This document shows, piece by piece, positions 5,931 through 12,956 of a stretch of 12,956 bases of DNA. Each line of letters opens with the position of its first letter. Position 1 is the stretch's first letter. The notes beneath the pieces are model-generated. The model worked only from the letters and a program-made list of their open reading frames with translations, searched no databases and had not been told where the DNA came from. Both the position numbers and the translations under genes were made by a program. This stretch comes from Nitrososphaerota archaeon (lineage in GTDB: Archaea; Thermoproteota; Nitrososphaeria; Nitrososphaerales; Gagatemarchaeaceae): contig VBPK01000112.1 in assembly GCA_005877225.1 (NCBI GenBank), positions 1 to 12,956 on the forward strand, given 5' to 3'.

Positions 5931-6260
5931 TTGAACAGTAAGGCGATCTTCTTGGCCGGCGCCGCGGCCATCTTCGTCCTCTCACTCCTTCAGACCCCAG
6001 TTCACGCCCAGGCAGCAGCCTCGCCAAACGAGGTGATCAGCAGCACCTCCGCGAAGTTCATCGCGGCGGGTGTGGTTTTCGCCCTCGCGGCCGTGGGTGC
6101 GGGCTACGGTGTTGGGCATGCCGGCGCTGCGGCGATGGCAGCGCTCGCGGAGAGGCCGGAGGTCAGGTCGATGGCTCTCATCATCACCGCCCTAGCGGAG
6201 GCGATCGCCATCTACGGCCTGGTCATGGCCATAATAATTCTGGGCACCGCCTCGACATAG
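5931..6260 (+). CDS. atpK: A-type ATP synthase subunit K (c-ring proteolipid)
   Basis: This is the ring subunit that carries protons (or Na+) through the membrane part of the A-type ATP synthase. From TTG 5931 it is 109 residues. It has a signal peptide (hydrophobic 5-20, cleavage near VHAQA), then two membrane hairpin helices. Helix 1 (about 42-71) is Gly/Ala-rich with GAGYGVGHAG. The loop ALAERPEVR (71-79) is the typical polar loop that contacts the central stalk. Helix 2 (about 80-106) carries the ion-binding carboxylate Glu90 in TALAEAIAIYG. The longer frame from 5820 would add a polar, Arg-rich leader before the signal peptide and is rejected. The gene stands alone; other ATP synthase subunits are not in the window. 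It converges on nuoN with only 26 nt between the stops. Confidence 0.9.
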   Translation: MNSKAIFLAGAAAIFVLSLLQTPVHAQAAASPNEVISSTSAKFIAAGVVFALAAVGAGYGVGHAGAAAMAALAERPEVRSMALIITALAEAIAIYGLVMAIIILGTAST

Positions 6261-6277
6261 AGATAGCGGTTTAACTC

Positions 6278-6287
6278 GATTCTTTTT
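6278..6287 (+). terminator. T-rich terminator after subunit K gene
   Basis: The short gap between the convergent genes ends in GATTCTTTTT, a T-run about 20 nt after the atpK stop. Archaeal transcription often ends at such T-tracts without a hairpin. It overlaps the last bases of the nuoN stop codon region. Confidence 0.4.
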
Positions 6288-7726
6288 CATCTCGGAAATA
6301 TGTTAGGAACCGCGCTCGAGGCGAAGTTTATCACCTGCTGAGGAAATAGCCCCAATCCTATCATCAAGCCGACAGAGACGCCAAAGACAACGATGAATGG
6401 AATAGGTTCCTTGACCTTCTCGTTGCTCTCCGACTCGTCGATGTAGATTCTTTTGATCACCCACGCGTAGTAACCCAGGCTGAACGCGCTGTTCACGATT
6501 CCGGCTACCGCAAGCCAGGCGAATGGCCCATTGATTACGGAAAGAAAGAGGAGGAGCTTGCTCCAAAAACCATTCAGAGGGGGCACCCCGGCAAGAGCGA
6601 GAAATGCCACGGTCATCGTGAATGCTGCCACGGGCATCCTCCTCCCCAGCCCGCTGTATGCTTCTACGTCACCCCGCTTTAGCTCAAGCAGAACCAGCGC
6701 CGCTACGAGGAAGGCCGCCCCTTTCATGATCGCGTGGTTGAGTATGTGAAAGAGAGCGCCCGTCATCCCGATAGTCGCCTCTGTGAAGTAAGCGTTGGTC
6801 TGCTGGCTAAAAGCGTTGGTCTGCTGGCCGTAAGCGTAAGCAACGAAACCCACGAGGATGTACCCCGCCTGAGCTATGCTAGAGTAAGCAAGAAGCCTTG
6901 TCATGCTCCTCTGTGTTAGTGCTGCCGCGTTCCCGAGAGTCATTGTGAGGAGTGCCAGAACAGCAAGGATATTGGCCATCGTGAAGATTGGATTCTGAGT
7001 TATCACGTAAACGGTGGTAGCGGCCAAGAGTACCCTGATGGCGGCGACGAAACCAGCTTTCTTAGTCGCCGCCGCGAGGAGCGTGCTCACTGTGGTCGGG
7101 GCGCCTTCGTATGCGTCAGGTATCCACATGTGAAATGGAACGATAGACATCTTGAAACCGAAACCAGCCACGAAGAGGAGTATCGCTATGCTTGTGGCAA
7201 GGCTAAGCGGCTGAGCCGCGATGGCGCGGACGGCGGGAATAATCTGCGTGGTCCCGGTTAGCCCGTACGTAAGGCTGATCGCGTAGAGTAGGATTGCTGA
7301 TGACATTGCGCCCAAAATGGCATACTTCACGGACGCCTCGTTGGACTGAACTCTCTTCTTGTCGAAGCCGGCCAAGACGTATGTCGGGAGGCTCATCAAC
7401 TCCCAGGAGACGAAGAGCATGAGTAGGTCCTGAGTGAACGAGAGGAGGAGCATCCCTAGAGCCGTGAAGGAGAGAAGCCCGTAGTAGACGGGGGCATTGT
7501 CGCTCTTGCGAAGCGCCTCGAGGGACGCAACTGCAACGAAGAGAGCAACAGTGACCGTCACGATAGCAAAGAAGTTGCCGAGCGAGTCAGAGATGAGAAG
7601 GTTCTTGAAGGCTGGGTCGGGCTGTGGCGCGACGCTGTTGAAGGCGACAATCGCCAAGGCGGATAGAAGAGCGACGACCAAAACATAGCCGGATATCCAG
7701 CGCTTCTCTTTTTTTGCCGGGATCAA
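6287..7726 (-). CDS. nuoN: Complex I antiporter-like subunit N, start disturbed
   Basis: NuoN is one of the three canonical Mrp-antiporter-like pumping subunits in the membrane arm of complex I. The 479-residue frame has the expected signatures: E109 in VSWELMSLP, K192 in FGFKMSIVPFHMW, IPDAYEGAPTTVS, K222/K223 in the next helix, and the NHAIMKGAAF helix. The frame begins at a TTG (7726-7724) just after an in-frame TAA, with no good ribosome binding site. Its first hydrophobic helix (ISGYVLVVALLSALAIVAF) aligns with helix 2 of other NuoN proteins, so helix 1 appears to be missing. The frame overlaps nuoM by 140 nt around an A7 run (7709-7715). An in-frame 21-nt repeat codes for doubled QQTNA in a loop. 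It is the last gene of the nuo operon, convergent with atpK. Confidence 0.9.
   Translation of the reverse strand: MIPAKKEKRWISGYVLVVALLSALAIVAFNSVAPQPDPAFKNLLISDSLGNFFAIVTVTVALFVAVASLEALRKSDNAPVYYGLLSFTALGMLLLSFTQDLLMLFVSWELMSLPTYVLAGFDKKRVQSNEASVKYAILGAMSSAILLYAISLTYGLTGTTQIIPAVRAIAAQPLSLATSIAILLFVAGFGFKMSIVPFHMWIPDAYEGAPTTVSTLLAAATKKAGFVAAIRVLLAATTVYVITQNPIFTMANILAVLALLTMTLGNAAALTQRSMTRLLAYSSIAQAGYILVGFVAYAYGQQTNAFSQQTNAYFTEATIGMTGALFHILNHAIMKGAAFLVAALVLLELKRGDVEAYSGLGRRMPVAAFTMTVAFLALAGVPPLNGFWSKLLLFLSVINGPFAWLAVAGIVNSAFSLGYYAWVIKRIYIDESESNEKVKEPIPFIVVFGVSVGLMIGLGLFPQQVINFASSAVPNIFPR
6790..6828 (-). repeat. Two-copy 21-nt in-frame repeat within nuoN
   Basis: An 18-nt sequence (6790-6807) recurs exactly at 6811-6828, a period of 21 nt. 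On the coding strand it gives GQQTNAFSQQTNAY, lying in the polar loop between a membrane helix ending in VAYAY and the helix before NHAIMK. The repeat keeps the frame, so it should change loop length only. Confidence 0.85.
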
Positions 7727-9155
7727 GATTTATGTAGGGAAAGATGAGCAAGATGAATAGTGGCACGAGATAAGCGAAGAGCACCGCGCTGTCGAGCCTT
7801 GGCGAGTCTTTTACGACCACGCTCCCGGTCGGGGCTGAGAGGACGGTTCTCCTTAACATCCACATGAAGTAGGCTCCCGTCAGCGCGGGAACAAGGACGG
7901 TGACTGCGTAAGGGGAAAATGCTGATATCGACGCTGCTATGACCATGAATTCGCTCACGAAGCTCGAGTAGATCGGGAAGCCCATCGCTGCCAGACTGCT
8001 CAGCATCAGAAGGGTCGCCGTCCTGGGCATGCTTATCCGGAGCCCTTTCAGGAGCGGTATCTCCCTGGTTCCAGCCTGTTCATGTATGTAGCCGGAGAGC
8101 ATGAAGAGGGAACCTATCGCGAGTGCGTGGTTGAACATCTGGAAGATCGCTCCCTGAACCCCCAGCGGGCTGCCTGAAGAGGCGGTTGAAAAAGCGCCGA
8201 GGAGGACGAAACCCATGTGATTTATGCTCGTTAGGGCGATCATCCGCTTGAGATCTTTCGCAAGCGTCGCGACGATTGCGCCATAGAACATCGTCACTAC
8301 CCCCACGAGCATGAACGCCCAGGCGTACTGCATTGATGCTTGCGGGAAGAGGCCCAGGCTGATCCTTATGAAGCCGTAGCCTCCCATCTTCAGCAGAACC
8401 CCGGCCAGCAGAACGCTGACCGGGGCAGGTGCCTCGACGTGAGCGTCTGGTAACCATGTGTGGAAGGGGACGATGGGGAGCTTGACCCCGAAGCCGATGA
8501 ACGTTGCTAGAAGCGGCAGGTATTGGAGCCCGGGTGGTATCTTTCCGGCCAGGTCGGGTATATCGAAGGTCGGTACGGAGGTTCCGAGGTAGACGGCCAG
8601 GAAGCCTAGAAGCATGATCGTGCTCCCACCGTAGGTGAAGAGGATGAACTTCAGGGCCGCGTATTTTCTTCTAGGTCCTCCCCATATCCCTATCAGGAAG
8701 AACATCGGAATCAAGACAAGCTCCCAGAAGATGTAGAAGAAAATGAGATTCAGGGATGTGAAGACACCCACGATGGACCCCTCGAAAAGCAGGATCAGAG
8801 CGTAGTACTCTGCTTCGTGGTGTCCTATCTGCGACCTCGACCCGATGATCGCGAGCAGGGCAAGAAGCGTCGAGACGACAAGCAGAGGAGCGCTGAGCCC
8901 GTCGAGACCCAGGAGATAATCGAGGCTTATGAAAGACAGGTTGATCCAGATATACTTCTCCGACAGCGCGTACTGCCCCGGAGGCGGCAGGTTCGCGTAG
9001 AGAAACCAGTACGAGTAAGATGCGATCGCAAACGCCGCCGCTGCGATCGCAAGGGTGAGAAGAATGCCAAATCTCTTGTTCACCCTTATGGCCAGATAAG
9101 AAACTGGCGCCCCCACCAGCGGCACCAGAATCAGCAATGAGAGTACGAAGCTCAC
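7587..9155 (-). CDS. nuoM: Complex I antiporter-like subunit M
   Basis: Canonical NuoM, a proton-pumping membrane-arm subunit. It starts at GTG 9155-9153, which overlaps the end of nuoL by 4 nt (GTGA). Key residues are all present: E145 (FWELVLIP), K225 (GFGVKLPIVPFHTWLPDAH), K256 (GVLLKMGGYG) and E402 (SFVSEFMVI). The last hydrophobic helix is about 457-474 (LFAYLVPLFILLIF). Up to residue 482 (LDPGKK) the length fits the family. After that the frame adds 40 Arg-rich residues that are simply nuoN read out of frame, so the true C-terminus is probably near the A7 run at 7709-7715. Removing one A there would fuse nuoM to nuoN into a 955-residue frame. Confidence 0.92.
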   Translation of the reverse strand: MSFVLSLLILVPLVGAPVSYLAIRVNKRFGILLTLAIAAAAFAIASYSYWFLYANLPPPGQYALSEKYIWINLSFISLDYLLGLDGLSAPLLVVSTLLALLAIIGSRSQIGHHEAEYYALILLFEGSIVGVFTSLNLIFFYIFWELVLIPMFFLIGIWGGPRRKYAALKFILFTYGGSTIMLLGFLAVYLGTSVPTFDIPDLAGKIPPGLQYLPLLATFIGFGVKLPIVPFHTWLPDAHVEAPAPVSVLLAGVLLKMGGYGFIRISLGLFPQASMQYAWAFMLVGVVTMFYGAIVATLAKDLKRMIALTSINHMGFVLLGAFSTASSGSPLGVQGAIFQMFNHALAIGSLFMLSGYIHEQAGTREIPLLKGLRISMPRTATLLMLSSLAAMGFPIYSSFVSEFMVIAASISAFSPYAVTVLVPALTGAYFMWMLRRTVLSAPTGSVVVKDSPRLDSAVLFAYLVPLFILLIFPYINLDPGKKREALDIRLCFGRRSSIRLGDCRLQQRRATARPSLQEPSHL

Positions 9156-11202
9156 AGTAATCTGTACGCCCCCGTCGCGAACACGAAGAGGATCAGCAGC
9201 ACTACAAGACCGGTTGAAAAGATGAGGATGTACTGCTCCGTGATGCCCGTCTGGACCCTCCTCGCCGCTCTCGAGAGGGATTGTCCCGTGCTTGAAAACC
9301 CATTCGCAACACCGTCAACTATTTTGGCGTCGACCCAGTTCCCGGCGGATGAAAGGTAGAAGCCGAGGAGAACACCGCCGGTGTTTATCTTGCTCAAGAC
9401 GCGGTCCTCCACGTTGACGATTGACCACTTGGCGAAGCCTATCGCGGGGTCGACGAAGACCCTGTAGTAAACAGCGTTGATGTACCATCTATTCTCGAGG
9501 AAGGTGTAGATACCGCAGAGGTGACGTTGAAGGCTGGGGGAGCGACCGCTTGGGCGGAGAGCTGCGGGAAGAGGCTCACAAGATACGCGTTAGAGGCCGA
9601 ATCCAGCGCGTTCTCGACGCCGAGCGGGGCCGAGATAAGGCCGATGAAGAGGGTGCCGACGGCGAGTATCACATACGGCGCCCACATCAGTGGGCTGACT
9701 TCGCGAATCCCGTGCTGCGCGACCTCGACTTCCACCAGCTTCGCGCTCTCCTTCCCGAAGAAGATTATCCCGAGCATCCTGAAGGAATAGAAGGCTGTCA
9801 ATCCAGCCGTCACAGCTCCAAGAGCAAACAAGCCAGTCTGCCCCGCGTTCCACGCCACGGCGAGCACCGCATCCTTGCTCCAGAAACCGCTGAACGGGGG
9901 TACGCCTGAAAGCGATGCCACCGCTATGAGAAATGCAGCGAAGGTGATCTTCAACCTACTTCTGAGGCCGCCCATCTCGTCTATGTACTTCGACTCCGAG
10001 AGGTGAATCAGTGCTCCCGCGGCCATGAAGAGGCACGCCTTGAAGATCGCGTGGCTGAGCAACTGGTAGAGCCCCGCGGAGAGACCCTGTGCGAAGTCCG
10101 CGGAGAGTCCGGTCAACCCGATCGCCATCATCATGTATCCTATCTGAGAGACGGTCGAGTAGGCGAGGATTTTCTTCAACTCGAAGCCGACGAGCGCCTG
10201 CGTGGCTGCAAGGAAGGCTGTAAAGGCTCCAATCCAGGAGACTGTAAGAAAGAAGGGCTGTACTGTCAAGGAGCTCGCAGCGGCAGCGAAGTAGAATAGC
10301 GGAGCGACCCTCGCGACGAGCACGACTCCCGCCTTGACCATCGTGGCGGCGTGGATGAGGGCGGAGACGGGTGCGGGCCCTGCCATCGCATCCGGCAACC
10401 ACTCGTGAAGTGGGAACTGAGCAGACTTTCCGACCGCTCCCCCGAAGATGAGCAGGGCAACGGGGACGAGGAGACCAGACCTGGATAGCGAGAGGACCCA
10501 GCCGGTCGAGTTGGCAAGCTGCTGGTAGTTGAAAGTCCCCGAGTAGACGAAGAGAAGGATGATTCCGATGAGCATCGCGACGTCTCCTACCCTTGTCATG
10601 ACGAAGGCCTTCATTCCAGCATGGGATGGTGGGTAGGCTTGCTCCTCACCCAGGGCACTCCTACCCGGCGTGCCCACCCAGTACTTCTTTTCGTCGCTGT
10701 AGTAGAACCCTATGAGCGCATAACTGCAAAGACCGACGAGTTCCCAGCCAACAAAGAGAGAAAGGAAATTGTCGGAGAGAACGATGAGCTGCATGCTCCC
10801 GAGGAAGAAGTTCATGAAGAACCAGTACCTGGTCAACCCCTCCTCCCCTTTCATGTACTCTAGACTGTAGAACATGATGAGAAAGCTCACCCACGCCACA
10901 ACGTTCGCGAGGATTACGGTGTAGGGGTCATGTAGCAGACCGACGTTTACCCCTATCTCCGGTATCCACGGAAGACTGCTCGGAATCACAGAGTCGTACA
11001 CGCTTAGCGACTGTCCTTGCAAGATCGGCAGGAGGAGGAGGAGTGCAAAGAGGGCGGCCAAGAAGGAGAAGAGAACAGCCAGGAGGTTTCTGGCCTTTGG
11101 AGCTTTCGCAAGGAGGGGCGCGATCAAAGCTCCAGCGTAGGGCAGAAGGACGACCATCCAGAGGTAGTAGGAGGGGAGGAGCGCACTCAATTGGTTTGTC
11201 AT
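9152..11202 (-). CDS. nuoL: Complex I antiporter-like subunit L, interrupted by a frameshift
   Basis: NuoL is the distal pumping subunit with a C-terminal lateral helix that braces the membrane arm. The ATG at 11202 overlaps the upstream stop by 4 nt (ATGA), with GGAGG just before it. Visible features are E154 (VGWELVGLCSY), K259 (AVGKSAQFPLHEWLPDAM), H284 and K290 (IHAATMVKAGV), and FFGKE near residue 480. The first frame stops at 9439 after 587 residues, ending in a Ser/Thr-rich stretch unlike NuoL. The expected continuation GIYTFLENRWYINAVYYRVF begins in another frame at 9514 and runs through the lateral helix and last membrane helix (YILIFSTGLVVLLILFVF) to the TGA at 9152. The span of 2,051 nt needs one extra base to make 684 codons. 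The break lies between about 9514 and 9600; a run of five C's (9536-9540) is the best candidate. Confidence 0.92.
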
Positions 11203-12704
11203 CCTCCCAGGACGGGAAGGCCGCTGACGTACGGATAGAGGTACCGGGCCACAGACTCAGGGTAGACGCCTATGATTATCGAAATTGCGGCGAGGGAGAG
11301 CAGAGGGGCAGTCATCGTCAAGGGGGCCTCTTTCACCCCCTCCATCGCCGACGAGATCGGTCCAAAGAAGATGCGGCGGATGGGCCAGAAGGTGTAAGCG
11401 ACGGTGAAGAGGGTTGCTATCATGCCGAAGACAGCCACGACGCCGTAGGCGAGGGAGCCTATGCTTCCTTGAGTGAAGATCCCGACAAACATTATCCATT
11501 CCGCCTGAAACCCGCTCAGCGGAGGGACGGCGGAGAGTATCAGGGTCCCCGAGAGCGCGATGATGGCGGTGACGGGCATCCTCTTAGCGAGCCCCCCCAT
11601 CTCTCTGATGTCCCTCGTTCCCGTCTGACTGAGAAGAATCCCCGCCGTCGAGAAGAGTATGCACTTTCCTATCATGTGGCTGACGAAGTAGAAGACACCC
11701 CCGGTGATTCCGAGGACGGTCAGGCTCCCGATGCCCAGCAGGGAGTAGGCTGTCTGCCCTATCGTCGACCAGGCGTAAAGACGCTTGACGTCGTCCTGAA
11801 CCATGGTGGAATAGCCAGCGTAGAACATCGTCACGACAGCCAAGACCATGAGGGGCAGACCAAAGAGCCGGAAGACGCTGAAGAGTTGCGCCACCAAGAG
11901 CCTCACGATGACGTAGTTCCCTAGGCCAACGATTATCGCGATTATCGCCGCTATCGATGTGGGATGCTCGCCGTGCGCCCACGGCAGCCAAACATGAAAG
12001 CCGAAGGTTGCCATCTTGAAGAGCCATCCTACGAGTATGAGAAAGACGACCCAGAAGGCGAGAGGATTTCTAGCAATCGAAGCCATAGCATCGATGTCGA
12101 AGCTGCCGCTCGTGAAGTAGACGATCAGGATGCCCGCGAGAAAGAGAAACGCTCCCACATGATTCCAGATGAAGTACATCAGTGCGATTCTCTCCTTATC
12201 GACATAACCGAAGAGCCCTATCAGGAGGTAGGATGGGATGAGGACGAGCTCGACGAAGACGTAGAGTTCAATCAGGTTCGTTGAAAGCGCGACCCCCGCC
12301 AGCCCTACCGCGAAGAGAAGGTAGTTCACGAAGTAGAGAGGATACTGGTCGGACCTTTCTTTGCCAAACATCGCCTCCAGCCTGTGTTTCATGTAGGGCA
12401 TCGAGTATACGGAGGTTGCCGCAACGACCGCATTCATTACGAGCGCGACGGGGAGGCTCAGGTTGTCGGCCAGGAAGCCGAACTTGAGGCCAATTATGGC
12501 AGCCCACGCGTACTCCTCACGGATCGGAGCGCCTGTATTGAATATCTCGATTCCTGCGAGAAGTAGAAGGACAGAAGTGTAGAGGAGCGCGGCGAAGGAG
12601 ACCCATCCCACCCTCCTGCCCAACCTTCTACCCAGCGGGTAGGTTACCGCGGCGGCGATGAGCGGGACCACTATCGTCTGCAGAAGGAGGTATGGGATCG
12701 CCAA
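11199..12704 (-). CDS. nuoM: Extra NuoM-like antiporter subunit of complex I
   Basis: A second NuoM-type protein, 501 residues and about 14 membrane helices, encoded between nuoK and nuoL. It starts at TTG 12704-12702, with GGTGA a few nt upstream as a Shine-Dalgarno sequence, and ends by a 4-nt overlap with nuoL. Conserved residues include E152 (FVELVLIPSYLL), K230 (LFKMATFGFHVWLP), K347 (HMIGKCILF) and E402 (FQAEW). It departs from canonical NuoM in two places. The lysine of helix 8 (LLKMGGYG in the other copy, K256) is replaced by Gly260 in IIVGLGNYV. The usual WLPDAH motif reads WLPWAH. The membrane arm thus has four antiporter-type subunits. From memory, thaumarchaeal nuo clusters show a similar extra copy. 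Whether this one pumps is uncertain. Confidence 0.9.
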   Translation of the reverse strand: MAIPYLLLQTIVVPLIAAAVTYPLGRRLGRRVGWVSFAALLYTSVLLLLAGIEIFNTGAPIREEYAWAAIIGLKFGFLADNLSLPVALVMNAVVAATSVYSMPYMKHRLEAMFGKERSDQYPLYFVNYLLFAVGLAGVALSTNLIELYVFVELVLIPSYLLIGLFGYVDKERIALMYFIWNHVGAFLFLAGILIVYFTSGSFDIDAMASIARNPLAFWVVFLILVGWLFKMATFGFHVWLPWAHGEHPTSIAAIIAIIVGLGNYVIVRLLVAQLFSVFRLFGLPLMVLAVVTMFYAGYSTMVQDDVKRLYAWSTIGQTAYSLLGIGSLTVLGITGGVFYFVSHMIGKCILFSTAGILLSQTGTRDIREMGGLAKRMPVTAIIALSGTLILSAVPPLSGFQAEWIMFVGIFTQGSIGSLAYGVVAVFGMIATLFTVAYTFWPIRRIFFGPISSAMEGVKEAPLTMTAPLLSLAAISIIIGVYPESVARYLYPYVSGLPVLGG

Positions 12705-12841
12705 GGTTTCACCATTTATGGGTTGAAGCCGTGCGGATAACTGCGAGAGGACAGAGATCCATCGGATGCGCGAGAGTTAGTTGAAGACGGGCGTGCCTTT
12801 CGAGTAGCGGACCGTGCAGAAGCATCTCTTCTTGCAGCGCG
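12705..12841 (-). other. Spacer between nuoK and the nuoM-like gene
   Basis: A 137-nt gap breaks the otherwise tightly overlapping operon. A 38-codon minus-strand frame (MLLHGPLLERHARLQ...) ending in a TGA just before the next start fills most of it, but it matches nothing I know and has no hydrophobic helix. I see no hairpin or TATA box strong enough to call. Confidence 0.4.
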
Positions 12842-12956
12842 CTAACCTCCCAGCGTCTTCAGTTCGCTCACGTCTACGTCTTTGTGCAGCCTGTAAGCGA
12901 CCACCACAATTGCTAGTATCACCGAGGCTTCGGCAGCGGCAAGAGCTATCGAGAAG
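12842..12956 (-). CDS. nuoK: Complex I subunit K, C-terminal part (runs off window)
   Basis: Only the last 37 residues are present. They read FSIALAAAEASVILAIVVVA followed by YRLHKDVDVSELKTLGG and a TAG at 12844-12842. The AAAEA motif carries the conserved Glu of the last NuoK membrane helix, part of the central charge axis of the membrane arm, and the V-D-V-S-E-L-K-L-G tail is typical of the family. Upstream genes of the operon should lie beyond the right edge. Confidence 0.88.
   Translation of the reverse strand, partial: FSIALAAAEASVILAIVVVAYRLHKDVDVSELKTLGG

Noticed and set aside
9521..9909. Long plus-strand frames opposite nuoL
   Set aside because: They lie antisense to a well-supported membrane protein, are rich in charged residues, and are the usual mirror frames of a GC-rich gene.
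11043..11924. 293-codon plus-strand frame opposite the nuoM-like and nuoL genes
   Set aside because: It has an Arg/Glu/Gly/Asp-rich composition with no fold signal and spans the junction of two real genes on the other strand.
1..12956. CRISPR array, transposase, integrase, toxin-antitoxin or defence island
   Set aside because: I saw no spaced direct repeats, no DDE or tyrosine recombinase motifs, and no known defence domains on either strand.

Overview
The window looks archaeal, and most likely from a high-GC member of the Thaumarchaeota/Nitrososphaeria. That placement is an inference from gene content and signals, not from a marker gene. Supporting signs are: archaeal TATA boxes close to UUG starts (prenyltransferase, ATP synthase subunit K, response regulator); an A-type ATP synthase c/K subunit with a cleavable signal peptide; a short trans-prenyltransferase of the ether-lipid type; a tRNA-Glu without encoded CCA and with extra sequence inside the D-arm; and a complex I operon with the order K - M-like - L - M - N.

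Left third (1-3085), accessory and decaying. Two tandem paralogous genes for secreted beta-sandwich-like proteins lie on the minus strand, each preceded by a related block of about 105 nt. The left one runs off the window and lacks about 38 internal residues found in its partner. The right one has a C-terminus that looks frameshifted. A small hypothetical gene with its own TATA-like box follows, then a degenerate 3' half of tRNA-Glu, an orphan open frame, and the intact tRNA-Glu(UUC). The two tRNA 3' ends are about 530 bp apart in the same orientation, like the two ends of a decayed integrated element.

Middle (3128-6260). A basic hypothetical protein (minus) is divergent from a stand-alone receiver-domain response regulator (plus), with a small palindrome overlapping the TATA region between them. 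Next come a polyprenyl diphosphate synthase (plus), a minus-strand fragment of a repeat-type surface protein interrupted by one nonsense codon, and the gene for the proton-carrying K/c subunit of the A-type ATP synthase (plus).

Right half (6287-12956), all minus strand and convergent with the ATP synthase gene, is the membrane-arm end of a complex I (Nuo/Fpo-like) operon: nuoK (partial), an extra nuoM-like gene, nuoL, nuoM and nuoN. Neighbouring genes overlap by 4 nt, implying translational coupling. Together these subunits would pump ions to make the gradient that the ATP synthase uses. Two reading-frame breaks stand out. nuoL needs one extra base near 9514-9600 to join its C-terminal lateral helix. 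The nuoM/nuoN junction has a 140-nt overlap centred on a run of seven A's, and the first helix of NuoN is missing. Both could be sequencing errors or real. The extra NuoM-like protein has also lost the canonical TM8 lysine of the proton path.

I see no CRISPR array, transposase, integrase or clear new defence system.
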